Shown here piece after piece: positions 52,100 through 63,411 of a DNA stretch of 64,000 nucleotides. A program made the translations under genes and the position numbers. The notes below the pieces were generated by a model. That model was given only the letters and a program-made list of their open reading frames with translations. It was not told the DNA's origin and did not search any database. The stretch's first letter is position 1. Each line of letters starts with the position of its first letter. Origin of the DNA: Silurus meridionalis (taxonomy: Eukaryota; Chordata; Actinopteri; Siluriformes; Siluridae); NCBI RefSeq assembly GCF_014805685.1, contig NC_060886.1:11422608-11486607 (forward strand), in the 5' to 3' direction.

Positions 52100-52748
52100 A
52101 CTGCACTGACACGGCGCACGTTTTGACTAAACACATTACGCACAGTCGCCGGCTCATTGCGGCTGAATGAATATGCAAAGCTACAGTACAAAAACACACA
52201 CACACACTCGCGCACACGCACACAAAGCGGCTGTATTAGCATTTAGCCTGCTAGCTACTCATAACATTGGATATGATCCTGACACAAGATGCATCCGATC
52301 GACCCATGCCGCCGATTGACTATTAATAAAATATGCTAAACTGTGGCGCTTTTGCACGCAGGCGCTATGAATATGTATAGTGCACCAGCAAACACGGCTC
52401 TAAATCATACACAATTTTTTTTTTTTTTTTTGGCAACGCAAAAAAACCCCGTCTCAGAGCTCTCGCACTCTCACACACATATGCAGGCGCGCACACACAC
52501 ACACACACACACGCTCACACACACACACACTGAATTAATCCGCCGGACGGGATAAAAAGCCGCCGCGGGTTTGGTCGTGAAGGCGCGGCGGCGGCGGATC
52601 CCCGACACGCTCGTTTTTGCGCGCCGGCTTTCGTGCTCGTGTGGCCCGCGAGAAAGAGCGTTTGAATACGAATATGAATATGTAAAATGCAGTAATGATT
52701 ACCTGGTGCTGAACTCTCATCTTGACTCGCTGCTCCTCCGTCCGCCAT
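39528..52748 (-). CDS. pou2f1: POU domain class 2 transcription factor 1 (Oct-1)
   Basis: Oct-1 binds the octamer ATGCAAAT and regulates housekeeping, snRNA and immune genes. Fourteen exons join in phase: 52703-52748, 48054-48119, 47552-47643, 45704-45886, 44488-44620, 44312-44403, 43880-44053, 43634-43775, 43209-43354, 42881-43060, 42627-42732, 42129-42471, 41803-41891 and 39528-39808, giving 690 residues. It starts [15 protein letters not shown] and ends in STASKAQ, as in human. Gln-rich activation segments occupy about residues 60-200. The POU-specific domain is at about 236-309 ([20 protein letters not shown]), and the POU homeodomain at about 336-397 ([12 protein letters not shown], with recognition helix [12 protein letters not shown]). 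A Ser/Thr/Ala-rich C-terminus follows. Human Oct-1 is about 743 residues. The shortfall lies mainly between exons 3 and 4, where the human part with IPQTQLMLAGGQITG has no counterpart. Introns hold a LINE, a Tc1 relic and octamer sites. Confidence 0.97.
40060..41745 (+). mobile_element. L2/CR1-like LINE, 3' part with broken reverse transcriptase
   Basis: Plus-strand pieces resemble the reverse transcriptase of fish L2-like LINEs in order: [10 protein letters not shown] near 40150, FHCYADDTQ near 40360 (with the YADD catalytic motif), [15 protein letters not shown], then [34 protein letters not shown] and [15 protein letters not shown] up to 40882. A degraded C-terminal and 3' region follows, including the common tail phrase CTCAAGGTTTCTTCCT near 41555 and TTGTTAAAGCACTATACAAA near 41709. 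Frames are broken by stops and shifts, so it is inactive. It lies in the last intron of pou2f1, antisense to the gene. Confidence 0.82.
44077..44134. repeat. (TA)n microsatellite in pou2f1 intron
   Basis: Pure TA run adjacent to the acceptor side of the exon encoding the start of the POU-specific domain, about 25 bases from the exon edge at 44053. Confidence 0.95.
44890..45530 (-). mobile_element. Degraded Tc1/mariner-like transposon
   Basis: The segment follows, with deletions, a very common fish Tc1-like element. On the plus strand it has CCCCCTTGTGCTACCAAAAC, then GAGGCATGGATTTGACA, AAGTTGTAAGGTGGGG, CATTATCCTACTGAAAGA, GCCTTGCCTTCTTGCCCATA and a terminal CACTGCACCGGTCAGTGG-type end. On the minus strand these are transposase fragments (for example a degraded form of the WPPNSPDL motif near 45070). 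Large internal parts are missing, so it cannot encode a transposase. It sits in the pou2f1 intron between exons 4 and 5. Confidence 0.75.
46932..46956. promoter_or_regulatory. Inverted pair of Oct-1 octamers
   Basis: A perfect ATGCAAAT (46932-46939) and a perfect ATTTGCAT (46949-46956) face each other with nine bases between, in pou2f1 intron 3. Homeodomain-type TAATTAG and TTAATT words follow within 70 bases. Octamers are the target of the protein this gene encodes. Whether they are bound is not known from sequence. Confidence 0.6.
47420..47525. repeat. (GA)n microsatellites
   Basis: An uninterrupted GA run at about 47420-47455 and a shorter one near 47508-47520, about 30 bases from the pou2f1 exon 3 donor. 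Confidence 0.9.
47876..47883. promoter_or_regulatory. Octamer ATTTGCAT in pou2f1 intron 2
   Basis: Perfect octamer on the minus-strand reading, followed by ATAAAGA. It is part of the cluster described under findings. Confidence 0.45.
48783..48790. promoter_or_regulatory. Octamer ATGCAAAT in pou2f1 intron 1
   Basis: Perfect octamer within a stretch (about 48730-48940) that is low in simple repeats and rich in homeobox-type words (TAATT, CTCATTAGCATATTAATT), which looks like a conserved non-coding element. Confidence 0.5.
49662..49669. promoter_or_regulatory. Octamer ATGCAAAT in pou2f1 intron 1
   Basis: Perfect octamer; another lies about 150 bases further right. Confidence 0.45.
49819..49826. 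promoter_or_regulatory. Octamer ATGCAAAT in pou2f1 intron 1
   Basis: Perfect octamer in the context TTGCATGCAAATGATC. Confidence 0.45.
52070..52531. repeat. (CA)n microsatellites near pou2f1 exon 1
   Basis: CA runs at about 52070-52098, 52194-52205 and 52492-52531, in the first part of intron 1 of pou2f1. Confidence 0.9.
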
Positions 52749-52960
52749 TTTGAATATTTAAGGTGAAATCCCAACCCTACACAAACACAGTCCCGGTAGA
52801 GCGCCCCATTGAAGCGCAGAGACTCGACTCGCGTTTTCTCTCATTACATTCAAACAGCGCCGGGAATTTCCTTCCGCCTGATCCGAGCGCAGTATTTCAG
52901 CGACTTTCATCAACTTTCAGCTCGGCTTTTTTATTCCCCTCCTATTAGGATACATGAACA
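52540..52960 (-). promoter_or_regulatory. CpG-rich promoter region of pou2f1
   Basis: GC content and CpG density rise sharply here compared with the flanks (for example GCGCGGCGGCGGCGGATCC at about 52584 and AGCGCCGGGAATTTCC at about 52855), spanning exon 1 and its upstream side. This is the usual CpG-island promoter of a broadly expressed gene. The 52749-52960 part is upstream of the ATG. Confidence 0.6.
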
Positions 52961-53176
52961 ACAAATGCGTCCATTAAAAGTTGCCAGTTTATGCTGGATA
53001 CAAATCTCCATTAAACTAGTCCATAGTCTATTAGAAATATTCATCTTTCAGAAATAATCAATATATTTTACATGATTTATTTTTAAACTAATAATAAAGC
53101 AGAATGAGTGCCTGTATTTAACCTCATTTACTTTAAGACAGGAAGCTGAATGTGCTTAACATCTATATTCAGTTAT

Positions 53177-53273
<97 letters not shown>

Positions 53274-53305
53274 TCAGTTGAATATATATATTCAACTGAA
53301 ATATA

Positions 53306-53381
<76 letters not shown>

Positions 53382-53386
53382 GAGAG

Positions 53387-53462
<76 letters not shown>

Positions 53463-53468
53463 ATTCAG

Positions 53469-53555
<87 letters not shown>

Positions 53556-53558
53556 GAG

Positions 53559-53609
<51 letters not shown>

Positions 53610-55559
53610 AATAGAAAGATAGATAGATAGAGTACCTTATTAATCCCAATTGTAATTTTTTACAGCAGCCAGTTCACAGACATGCAAAAAAGTAGAAGCA
53701 ACCATGTATTGAAAATGTATTGATAGAAAATGTATTATTTAAAAAACGGAATTAACAAGGTAAAGCACTGCACATTAATAATATACTGTATCTAGGTAAA
53801 AGTTTCTATTTTAAATGTAAACACAAGATTTCCAGTCGCATGTGTGGATTCTGTGAAAGCTCTCCCCATCCCCTCCCCATGGGTTTTCTCTGGGTTCTTT
53901 GGTTTCCTCCAACCTCCCAAAACATGCCAGTAATCAAACTGGATAAGATAAACTGCGAAGGATTGTACACGTGTGGGAGTGCATGGTGCCCTGTGAAGGC
54001 CTGGCATCTCATCAGGTTATCTTATAACTGTTAAAATTAGGGACTATGTTGTTTGTTTGTTTAGTGGTATATGCAATTTCATCTTGTAAAATCCATCATG
54101 ACCCCAGACACTCATTAGTGTACAGTATACACTCTAAATCTAATAAGCTGTATATAACTTCATTAAATATATTTTACCTGGAAATATATGTACATAGTTA
54201 AACCTTGAGAAAAGAACTCGACATGCACCTTTAAGTAATAAAGAGTTGCAGCCTGGTGGTACAACTCATAGTCAACTTTATACTATATCCTAATCTGGGT
54301 CATACTCTTTTGGGTAGCATAGGTTTATGACCATTAGCATTCCAATATACACTGTAAAGCAATCAAAAATATATATATTTTAAATCTCTCGTTGATTTCA
54401 GTGTTTGAGTCTGCTTTGATTGCCTTATTATTGTGATCAAGGACTGGATATTATCAATTTACAGTCTTAGAAATGCCAGTTTAAATCATGCCTGATTTTA
54501 TTAATTAAGTAAGGACCAGTGTGCAGCAGAAGAGTAAAAAATCCCTCCTTAAACTTAATTTAAACTTCTCATTGTTAAAGATTTGTCCTTAGTCACACTA
54601 AGTAAGTCACACTTGCTTTATTAATTACAAAGAACACAAGTAATTATGGAAGTTTTTATTATTAAACAGTGCACACAGGATTAATTCCTTTTTTTTTTCT
54701 TTTAATAAACTTTTTAATTAAGTTTTTTCAACAGTATATGCCTGAGTCACAGCCACAGTGCTTCTTCATTATATTATAATTATATATACAATTATAATAC
54801 AGTCCTACTCCGTTTCTACTGCATAGAATTTGTGCATTTAATGGTATTTTAAATGCAACTATATATTCATTGAAGACCAGTTCTATAAACAGAGATTAAG
54901 TCTGGTTTTATCATTTGGTTTATTATAATTATAATATTGATGAGAACCAGTAAAGCAAATCTCGTTGATGCTAAAGCTATATTGCCATCTGCTGGTTAGA
55001 AATGGAAATGCCACAATTTATTCAAACAATAGCTCCGACAGTGGCCTAACATTTAATACTGGACTGATTTCACCACTTTCTGGGATACCAAAACTACAAA
55101 GAAAAAAATCATTAATGAAACTGACAAAGTCAACTAATAATATGATATCCTCAGGAGCAAGCCTGTTAATTTATTTGATTAAAGACAATACTACTTTGGT
55201 GACTAATGATGACTAATTATAGTCTAATGTTTTGGTACCTTGACACAGAGCAGATGCAGCTCTAAAGCAACTGTGTATTTGTACATACCTACAACTCTGT
55301 AATGCCTACTTCCATATTTAAGTAAGATATGTTATCTTTATTTTTTCGATATCTTTGGTAAGATAAAACAGAAGAGCATAGATATGTTTGTTGACTAAAA
55401 GTCCAAAGGGTGAAAAAGGTGTGGTTAGAGTGCGGATGGAGCCGTTTAAATTAATGTAAATGTCACCTGCCGGTCATAAGGAAGTGAGCAGACAACAAAA
55501 AGGCATCTGTTCTGATAATAACTGTGAAAAAATCTACTTGATTGGAATATACAATTAAA
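52961..55559. other. pou2f1-gpa33 divergent intergenic region
   Basis: The region holds a 460-base composite microsatellite (53173-53636), a common fish repeat fragment near 53850-54015 (plus-strand words GGGTTTTCTCTGGGTTCTTTG and GTGCCCTGTGAAGGCCTGGC) and otherwise AT-rich sequence. A short open frame at 54965-55216 has no recognisable features. No gene was found; STYXL2 and MAEL, neighbours in human, are not here. Confidence 0.55.
53173..53636. repeat. Composite (ATAG)n/(TA)n/(GA)n microsatellite
   Basis: Three ATAG arrays alternate with two long TA runs and GA runs. Two copies of the phrase AATTCAGTTGAATATATA (near 53271 and 53462) show that a larger unit was duplicated. The long open frame of Ser-Ile-Tyr-Leu residues on the minus strand is an artefact. 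Confidence 0.95.
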
Positions 55560-55875
55560 ATGGACACATGGAAATCAATATTTTGTGGCAATGGAGTACT
55601 ACTGCTGTCAGGTACTTTGTAATATCATCATGTTATTCTTAAAATCTGTAAAGCTGCTTTGAGACAATGTCAATTGTGAAAAGCACTATAGAAATAAACT
55701 AGACTTGACATGTATCAGAAAAAGAATTAGCACTTTATTACTGGATATAAATATTATTATCATATATTTACCTTAATCCAATTTTTTATGGAGCCCTTAA
55801 CCCTTTTATGAAGAATTAACAAGTATAACAACTATTGAAATGGTAGTAAATATTACATTATTCTTTATGGTAATA

Positions 55876-55928
<53 letters not shown>

Positions 55929-58900
55929 TAAATACATAATATTATATTATTTAATTAATTGTACTTTGGGTATGACTGGTTATTGTGATAGTTGAGAGAC
56001 AACAGAAAATTCACTCATTCAAATGCATACAAAAAAATACTTTACTTAGGAGGTATACTATATTGCTTTGTAACACTCAGGACATGAACGACACAGGTAA
56101 ATACACTCAGTGCATTATGAATATATTGTTATAAATATATTTTATATATCTCATATTAATGGATTAATTTTGTACATGATAATATATTCATTACAAATAA
56201 TATATTTGTTATGAATTATATTGAATTTATATTGAACTTCTCTCTGTGCTGCACACCTTAATTAGCTTCAAAGACTTTTATAAGGATAATATTATTTATA
56301 TATGCTATTTATTAAAATGCAGGAGTGACTGTGTAATGTGTGGGTGTTGCACTTGTATAGGTGTATTAGGTTTGTATTAACACTTTGTGCCTACTTAATA
56401 ACTTTATTAGTTATGCATACTATGTTACCTTGGTATAATGGTATACCCTGATATATAATTCTGCATAGATATAAATATGCAAAAACAATATTTAAGGCAG
56501 TGTGTGTGTGTTGATCATCATCTAACCATTCAGCAGTAGGCCCTTTCTAACTACAGGACCAGTGCTGAAATTATAATATTAGTTGATGGATTGTTTCTCA
56601 ACCAAGCAGTGACATATTGAATCCCCAACAACAATGTTGTTTTCTCATACAAGTGCCACATACTCTACTATAATAGAAGCCAAAGAAATTGTGGAGTGTT
56701 ATAGATGGGATACAGTCAGTTATTAGATAACTGACTGCAACCTATGTTTGGTAGACATTTTAAATTATGTAAAATAAGAATGATAGAATGATATTATTGT
56801 ACAATATATTTTAAAAGAAGTACATAAAAATATTTTTATATATTGCTGGTTTTATCTTGTTACGAATGCTACAGATGTGCGTTTGTTTAAATAACAGCTG
56901 ATCGAATAGGATCACAAAATAAAATGTTGGTTGTTATACTGAAATTTTATACAAAAGCACTAGTAGACATATGCAAAAAAAAAGAAAGACAGTAAGAAAC
57001 ACCATGTGTCCTGTTATTTCCCATTTTCTGAAAAAAGGTCACCTTTTCTATTAAGAACATAAAATATAGTGGAGACTGATTCAGTAGATAATTTACATTT
57101 TTATAAACATATTTTCTGATAATCTGGCTACTGAAAATAAATGAGTCAATTTTTTTGCTGTGTGTTTGTGTTTTGTATAGTGATTTGTGCTACTCTTGGA
57201 TTGCAAGTGACTATTCCACAGTCCATGTATGAAGCCGCTCGAGGCGATGAAGTGATCATAACGTGCAGTTTTCAGCCTAAAAATCCTGTGAACCGACTCA
57301 TTATAATCTCATGGACTGGTGAAGCTGATGGGTCATTTGATGATGAAGGGGTATGAAACATCCTCTATATCTGTACAAGAATATAGAGGCAATTGCATTA
57401 ATTAGAAAACAATTAGGCCTTTTCTTTTAGGCATACAGGGTGACATAAATGTACTTTTAAAATAAGACACATTTTTCTTTCTTTCTACTACAGATTTCTT
57501 TTGGGACTTTCTATTCTGATGATGGTCATGTAGATATCAATGCAATGTATGAAGGCAAAGTCCAGATTGAAAGTGATGTCAGCAAAAAAGTGTCAAATTT
57601 AATATTGAAGCAAGTCACTTTGCGAGAAAGCAGACGCATCAAATGTATTGTCCAGATTCCTGGTGACACAGAGGGACGAACGTCAGATTCCACCTCACTT
57701 GTGGTTCTGGGTGAGAAAGCTTTAATCATATTTGCCTAGTTTCTTTTTACAGCATTCATAAAGAGGGTATAAGAGCATACATGTTAAAATAAAAACACCG
57801 TAGCTATGAGCATGATGTGTTTTCCCTCATGTGCACTGTTGTTTTTTCTGTTCGACAGTTGCACCATCAAATCCTGTCTGTAAGATTAAAGGCACTGCAG
57901 AATATGGACAGAATATCAGCTTGAGCTGTGTCTCTGAAGAGGGATCCCCAACTCCCACCTACCAGTGGCAGAGCTATGATGTCAAAAACATCCCTAGATT
58001 ATTTCCACCCAAAACCACTGAAAGTACGTGTTTGTTTTTACAAATTATCATGCCCTAGTTACTGCAACTCTCATACAGTGAATGTTTTAATCTACTTTTT
58101 ATGTGATATAAAATGCCAGTTTTTGTGATGCAAAAAAAAAAAAATTAAACAAGATAAACCATATAATATATTTTTACCTTAAATGTAATATAACAAGCAA
58201 CAAAATTCAAATAAAAACAAAAAACAAATAGAAACATTTTAAGGTAGAATAAAGAAAGAAAAATAATTTATAATCAATAATCTGTTTGCATAATCCATTC
58301 TTCTTCTTCTTCTTTCGCCTTCTCCCATTAGGGGTCGCCACAGTGGATCATTCGTCTACATACCCCCCTGTCCTCTACATCTGCCTCTTTCACCCCAACT
58401 ACCTGCATGTCTTCCCTCACCACATCCATAAACCTCCTCCTTGGCCTTCCTCTTTTCCTCCTTCTTAGTGGCTCCATCCTCAGCATTCTCCTACCGATAT
58501 ACCTCATGTCCCTCCTCTGCACATGTCCAAACCATCTCAATCGCTCCTCTCTCACTTTGTTTTCAAAACATCCTACATGCGCTGTCCCTCTAATAAACTA
58601 ATAAACAAAAACCTCAACATCTTCAGCTTTGCTACCTCCAGCTCCACCTCCTGTCTTTTACTCAATACCACTGTCTCTAAACCATACAACATCGCAGGTC
58701 TCACCACAGTCCTATAAACTTTCTTGCAGACACTCTTCTATCACAAATCACTCCTGCCACTCTTCTCCACCCACTCCACCCTGCCTGCACTCTTTTCTTC
58801 ACTTCTCTAAAACACTCTCCATTACTTTGCATGTTTGCATAATCCACAATTCTAAAAATATATTTGGCACAAAACAGCTTTTCACCCAAAGAACACCATG

Positions 58901-61138
58901 TACATGAAGATAAATGGTGTTGGTTGCATCATACTGTGGAGCTGCTTCTCTTCAGCTGGGCCTAGGGCTATAATCAAAAGGGAATAATGGATAGTTCCAA
59001 CCAGCTATTTTGGCATAAAACCTGCAGGCGTCTGTTAGACAGGGAAAGATGAAGAAAAATGCTTACCTTCCAGAACATAACAACCCAAACCACAAATCCG
59101 ATTCAACACTGGAAAGGTCTTAACAGGAAATTATTGTTTTGGAACCGTCCAGTCAGAGCTCAAGTTCTCAAACCTGTGACTTGGGGGAAATAAATGGGAG
59201 ATTTCCTCACAATGTAGCAAATCTGGAATGTGAAAAACGTCAAATCAAGATGTGCTACATTGATAGACTCTAACCCCAATAGACTGAGTGCTGTATCACA
59301 AACAAAATAGGTGTTAACAAAGTACTTTTTAAAAATAATCTCCACCTTCTGGGAAATATTTTTTTACTAGATTTTAGAGATATTAAAGGAGCATTAATGA
59401 GGTCAGGCAGTGATATTGGGTAAAGCATGTGGTTAGTGTTCCAGTTTATCCCAAAGGCATTCATTAGGGTAGAGGTCAGGGATCAGCACACACACCGCTT
59501 GAGTTCTTCTACTCCATCCATGGCAAACTATGTGTTCATAAATTTTACTTTATGCATAGTTCAATTGTCATATTTAAACAAGTTTGGGCTTGACCACTTA
59601 ATTTAAGTAAAGGAAATTGAAATGCTACAACATACAAAGACATCCTATACAATTGTGCAGTCCCAACTGCAGGATCATTTTGGGGATGATCTATATATAA
59701 GTGTGATAGTGAAGTGTGTACAAACATTTGCCCCTTTAGTGCATTGGGTTATGATCACTAATCCAACCTGGTTACTGTACACATTTTCTTTTTCATCTGA
59801 CTTTTGTTGCTGTATCCCATTTAAAAAAACAAATAGATAATTTGGATTCATTTTCATGCATCACAAAAACATATACTTTTTGCAGGAGTGTGTACATTGA
59901 TATCATCCTCTGTACAATGTATACAGTTGTGAAATACTTTTATTTCCTCCAGAGGATGGAGTGCTTTCCCTGTTCAATGTATCCATGGACACATCAGGTT
60001 ACTACATTTGCACGTCAACCAATAAGATTAATTCCGCAAAGTGCAACCTCACCTTGTCAGTCATGCCATGTGAGTGCTTTATGACTTCATAGATCTTTTC
60101 AGAGCTGCGTTTCCCAAAAGCATAAAACATACACATTTGTATGAAATTTGTTCACACTTACTATTAATGTTTATCTAATTCTGCAGCTACAATGAAAATT
60201 GGAGCTACAGCAGGAATTATTGGAGGCTGTATTGCTGGAGTCGCAGTGCTTGTACTCATAATTTACTGTGCCTGTAAAGACAAGCAGAAGCCAGAGGAGT
60301 TTGCTATGGAGTAAGTAAAATATTTAACTGCTTAACCAGTTATGTTTTTATCCACTCAAAAAAAAAAAAAAAAGAAACGACTGATTTCACAAAGTGTAGT
60401 TGAGTAAAAAATAAGATATTTGACTTTGAAATGTAATTAAGATAAAGTAAAAGTCTCCCCAAATGGAAATACTTTAGTAAAGAACAGATATGCGAAAAAG
60501 CTACTTAAGAACAGCAACAAATTACACTTAATTTGTTACTGTTCACCACTGCTGTTTTTTTTTTTTTTTTTTACAGGAACAAAGTTATGTGCTATTTTCA
60601 CTTAAATATATCTCTTTTATTTAGACCACCAATGGTAGAATACCATGGCATTCCAGCAGAAGAGAAGAAAGGACATGAAAGGAAAACTAGTATTGAAGGT
60701 CACATTGACCAAAGAGAGAGGTATGAGATGAAGGCAGAAAAGGACAGCGATCGTGATTCTAATCATCGGTTTGATGATGATGATCAACCTCCTGAGATGC
60801 ATGATGATCACAGGGAAAACTACAGTAGAGATTATAATGGAGACCGCAGAGATTATTATGATGACCGCAAACATCAATACAATGACCAGCATAATAACTA
60901 TGATGATCGCAGAGGTCAATATGATGATTGTCAATATCGCTCCGATGGCCGAGGTCACTACCGCCAGAACCGATATGATGACCGAAATAGTTTTGATGAC
61001 CGAAGAGAAGTTTATGATGATCGCCAGGGTCGCTATGACAATCATAGATACCGTTATGCCGATCGTGAGGATCACTATAATGACCACAGAGAGCGTTATG
61101 AGCGCCAAGGCCAATATACTGATTGCGATGAACGTTAG
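55560..61138 (+). CDS. gpa33: Cell surface A33 antigen-like immunoglobulin protein
   Basis: GPA33 is an intestinal epithelial CTX-family adhesion protein. Seven exons join in phase: 55560-55611, 57181-57350, 57494-57710, 57859-58023, 59953-60069, 60187-60310 and 60625-61138, giving 452 residues (human 319). A signal peptide precedes a V-type Ig domain (about 25-146; EVIITCSF). A C2-type domain follows with the four cysteines of the CTX family (VCKIKG, LSCVSEEGSPTPTYQW, DTSGYYICTS, AKCNLTLSV), very close to GPA33. The transmembrane helix is residues 245-267, then YCACK, matching the palmitoylated Cys cluster of human. The cytoplasmic tail is about 180 residues; from about 342 it is Tyr/Asp/Arg-rich, with repeats such as YDDRRGQYDDC. 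Position beside pou2f1, divergently transcribed, matches human GPA33. Intron 4 contains RTE and Tc1 remnants. Confidence 0.9.
55879..55926. repeat. (ATT)n microsatellite in gpa33 intron 1
   Basis: Uninterrupted trinucleotide run, read directly. Confidence 0.95.
58299..58830 (-). mobile_element. RTE-type LINE 3' end
   Basis: On the minus strand the segment encodes the characteristic RTE C-terminus: a WSGWRRVAGVICDRRVSARK phrase, then RLRWFGHVQRRDMRYIGRRM, KRGRPRRRFMDVVREDMQVV and MIHCGDP, in slightly shifted frames. The element ends at a (TTC)n tract near 58299, with the usual 3' phrase GGGGTCGCCACAGTGGATCA on the plus strand. It is truncated at its 5' side, inactive, and sits antisense in intron 4 of gpa33. 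Confidence 0.88.
58870..59335 (+). mobile_element. Degraded Tc1-like transposon fragment
   Basis: Plus-strand phrases such as CCAGCTATTTTGGCATAAAA, AACCTGCAGGCGTCTGTTAG, CCAGAACATAACAACCC and TAGACTCTAACCCCAATAGA follow the 3' half of a common fish Tc1-like transposase and its end, with many changes and no open frame. It lies directly beside the RTE remnant in gpa33 intron 4. Confidence 0.65.
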
Positions 61139-62050
61139 AAAGATCATCAGACTTGTGATCGTGACAACGACCAGAGAAATGTACGTCGAGACCTACAATA
61201 GATAGCACATAGGAAAATCGTTTACTATTTTCATAAATGGCAGTTTTTATTAGTTATTAATCACTGTAAAATATGAAATTACATTCATATAAAATTACAG
61301 GTCAAACTTCATTTGCATGTACTTATTATTGCGATATTAAAAAAGAGGTTTGAAATGTAGCTTTATATGAATAAACTTTTTGGGCTAATTGTTATTTTTG
61401 TTTAATTATTACATTAATCATTACTAAGCATTCATAGCTCTCCTCTCATTTTAATGCCTTTGTTGTACCCCAGAATAAAGCACAATATAGTTATAATATG
61501 ATTATGATCATATCTTTATCTTTGAATTCATTTAGAAATCGTTCCAGTTAAATAGAGTAGATAGCAAGTTAAAAAATAAATAAATTATGCAATCATGCAT
61601 AGCGTTGTAGATAACAATATAGCAGTACCTTTTCACATTGTTAGAATAATTATAAAGTATTTCATATACTTTATCTAAATGTATCAGCCTAATGATTCTT
61701 TGTAGTTGGGTGCGCCTATTTTAGAAGATGGGTGTTCATACCGTGATGTTTAAATATATCTTTTTTTTTTTTACAACGTTTCCCATATAATGTATGTCAA
61801 TCAAATAAAGTGTGAAACTCTTTAAAGTGTGTAAACAGTCATATTTTATTTATAATCGTTTTCATTTAAGATTATTAGTAATCCCTATTTCTTTCCATGT
61901 TTACCCCGTTTGTAAAAATGGTACACTCCACTCTCTACTCAAACGTTAATCCATCTGCCTGGAGGACACGAGTATGAGGGGAACCACGGTGTGAGGAAAA
62001 AAGTCAGATCAGATCTATTAGCGGGATATTTATTTGTTTTTATTTGAACA
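61139..62050. other. gpa33 3' UTR and gpa33-ildr2 intergenic region
   Basis: The first 60 bases continue the gpa33 tail reading frame after the stop codon (see findings). AATAAA signals occur at 61370-61375, near 61474 and near 61803. The remainder up to the ildr2-like start is AT-rich with no recognised feature. Confidence 0.6.
61370..61375 (+). terminator. gpa33 polyadenylation signal
   Basis: AATAAA on the coding strand 232 bases after the stop codon, within an AT-rich 3' UTR. Confidence 0.55.
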
Positions 62051-63247
62051 ATGAGATTTGTTTTAAATCACTGGATTCCAGTCGTGTTTATTTCGGGTAA
62101 GTCTTTCAAACTATTTACTGAAGAAGAGGTACAAGTTGAGAAGTGAGCAACAGGTTGATCCCAGATTTTACTGAGTGTTTTTATACTCATGGGTTATGTG
62201 TGTTTCTGAGATCAAGTCACAGATTTTGTGCTTAAGTTGGCTTATAATGTAATTGTAAAAACAACAATAACAACAAACTTTTTTTTGGTACACATTTCCA
62301 TACCAGACACTCCTGTGCTGACCCTAAAGTCAATATGCTTTAGTGAGAATAGAGGAAGCAATAATGCCCCAGGCTGAGAGACTGCAGGAATGTGTCTCCA
62401 ATGTATCACATCTGTCTTAGAGGTGATAAATGCAACACATGATACAATGTTTGATTTTGATTTCCTGTGTCTCTTGATAAATACATGACTTGCTTTCAAA
62501 AGAATGGAAAAATCTCACCTATGGGATATGGCTAGTACCCTGACCTACTTTGTTGATTTCAGTAGCCTGGTCAGATTATTAAAAAAAAGGGTGGATTTGA
62601 GTGTCATGCTGTTAGAGATTTAAAATGGTTATTTAATTTTTTTGAAGGTTATTATTATTTTTTGCTTGTATTAACAAGTGAAGCAAATCTGCTCGTTCTT
62701 TACTTAACTATTCTTTAAGTAACGGTTTTGTTCAAATCTCTTTTTTTCTTTCCCGGGTGCTCCCTGGGCGAGTTGGTTTATCTTATTGGTGGGTTTTAAA
62801 TACCCCCCTTCCTTTTGCTTTCGGGGCTTATTGGGTGGGGGTTCTTCGTACTGATGAACAATGAATCAGGCTGACAACAAAAGGACAGGGAGATGGTCTT
62901 TACAGCCCTGGCTAGGAGTCTCTGAGAATGGTGGTTACTTCAGAGGTCAGCTGTAGTCTGATGAATGTTGAGTGGGGTTTTGACCGGTTCTTTTAAATGC
63001 AACAGAGCATTAAAAAAGACTGTAATCTTTATTCCAGGGTGCACCTTTTTTAATTGTGAAATATGGCTTCAGAGTTATGTAGAGACTGAGTGTAAGTGCC
63101 TTGCCCCTGTTATTTCCTCTTGTTTAGGAATGTTTAGATCTCAACAGCACCACTACACCCAGATGAACAGCAGACCGTGAACTCTTTTTAGATTGACAAA
63201 CCCCCTACCTTACTCTCCCCCTACACACACACACACTCACACTCACA

Positions 63248-63287
<40 letters not shown>

Positions 63288-63328
63288 GTCAGGAATTTTA
63301 CCGAATTTTACAGACAGGAAAAAACTGA

Positions 63329-63411
<83 letters not shown>

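Noticed and set aside
53173..53649. 158-codon Ser-Ile-Tyr-Leu open frame
   Set aside because: Entirely a translation of ATAG and TA repeats.
58328..58907. Open frames of 60-92 codons in gpa33 intron 4
   Set aside because: They are pieces of an RTE LINE remnant, not host genes.
60578..60624. Alternative acceptor for gpa33 exon 7 after the poly-T run near 60560
   Set aside because: Using it would place in-frame stops before the conserved tail; the TTTATTTAG acceptor at 60624 joins in phase with exon 6.
60617..61208. Long antisense and out-of-frame open frames (up to 176 codons) across the gpa33 last exon
   Set aside because: They arise because the Asp/Arg/Tyr repeat codons contain no stops in other frames; the antisense product would be an artificial Ile/Val/Thr-rich chain, while the sense frame matches gpa33 exon structure.
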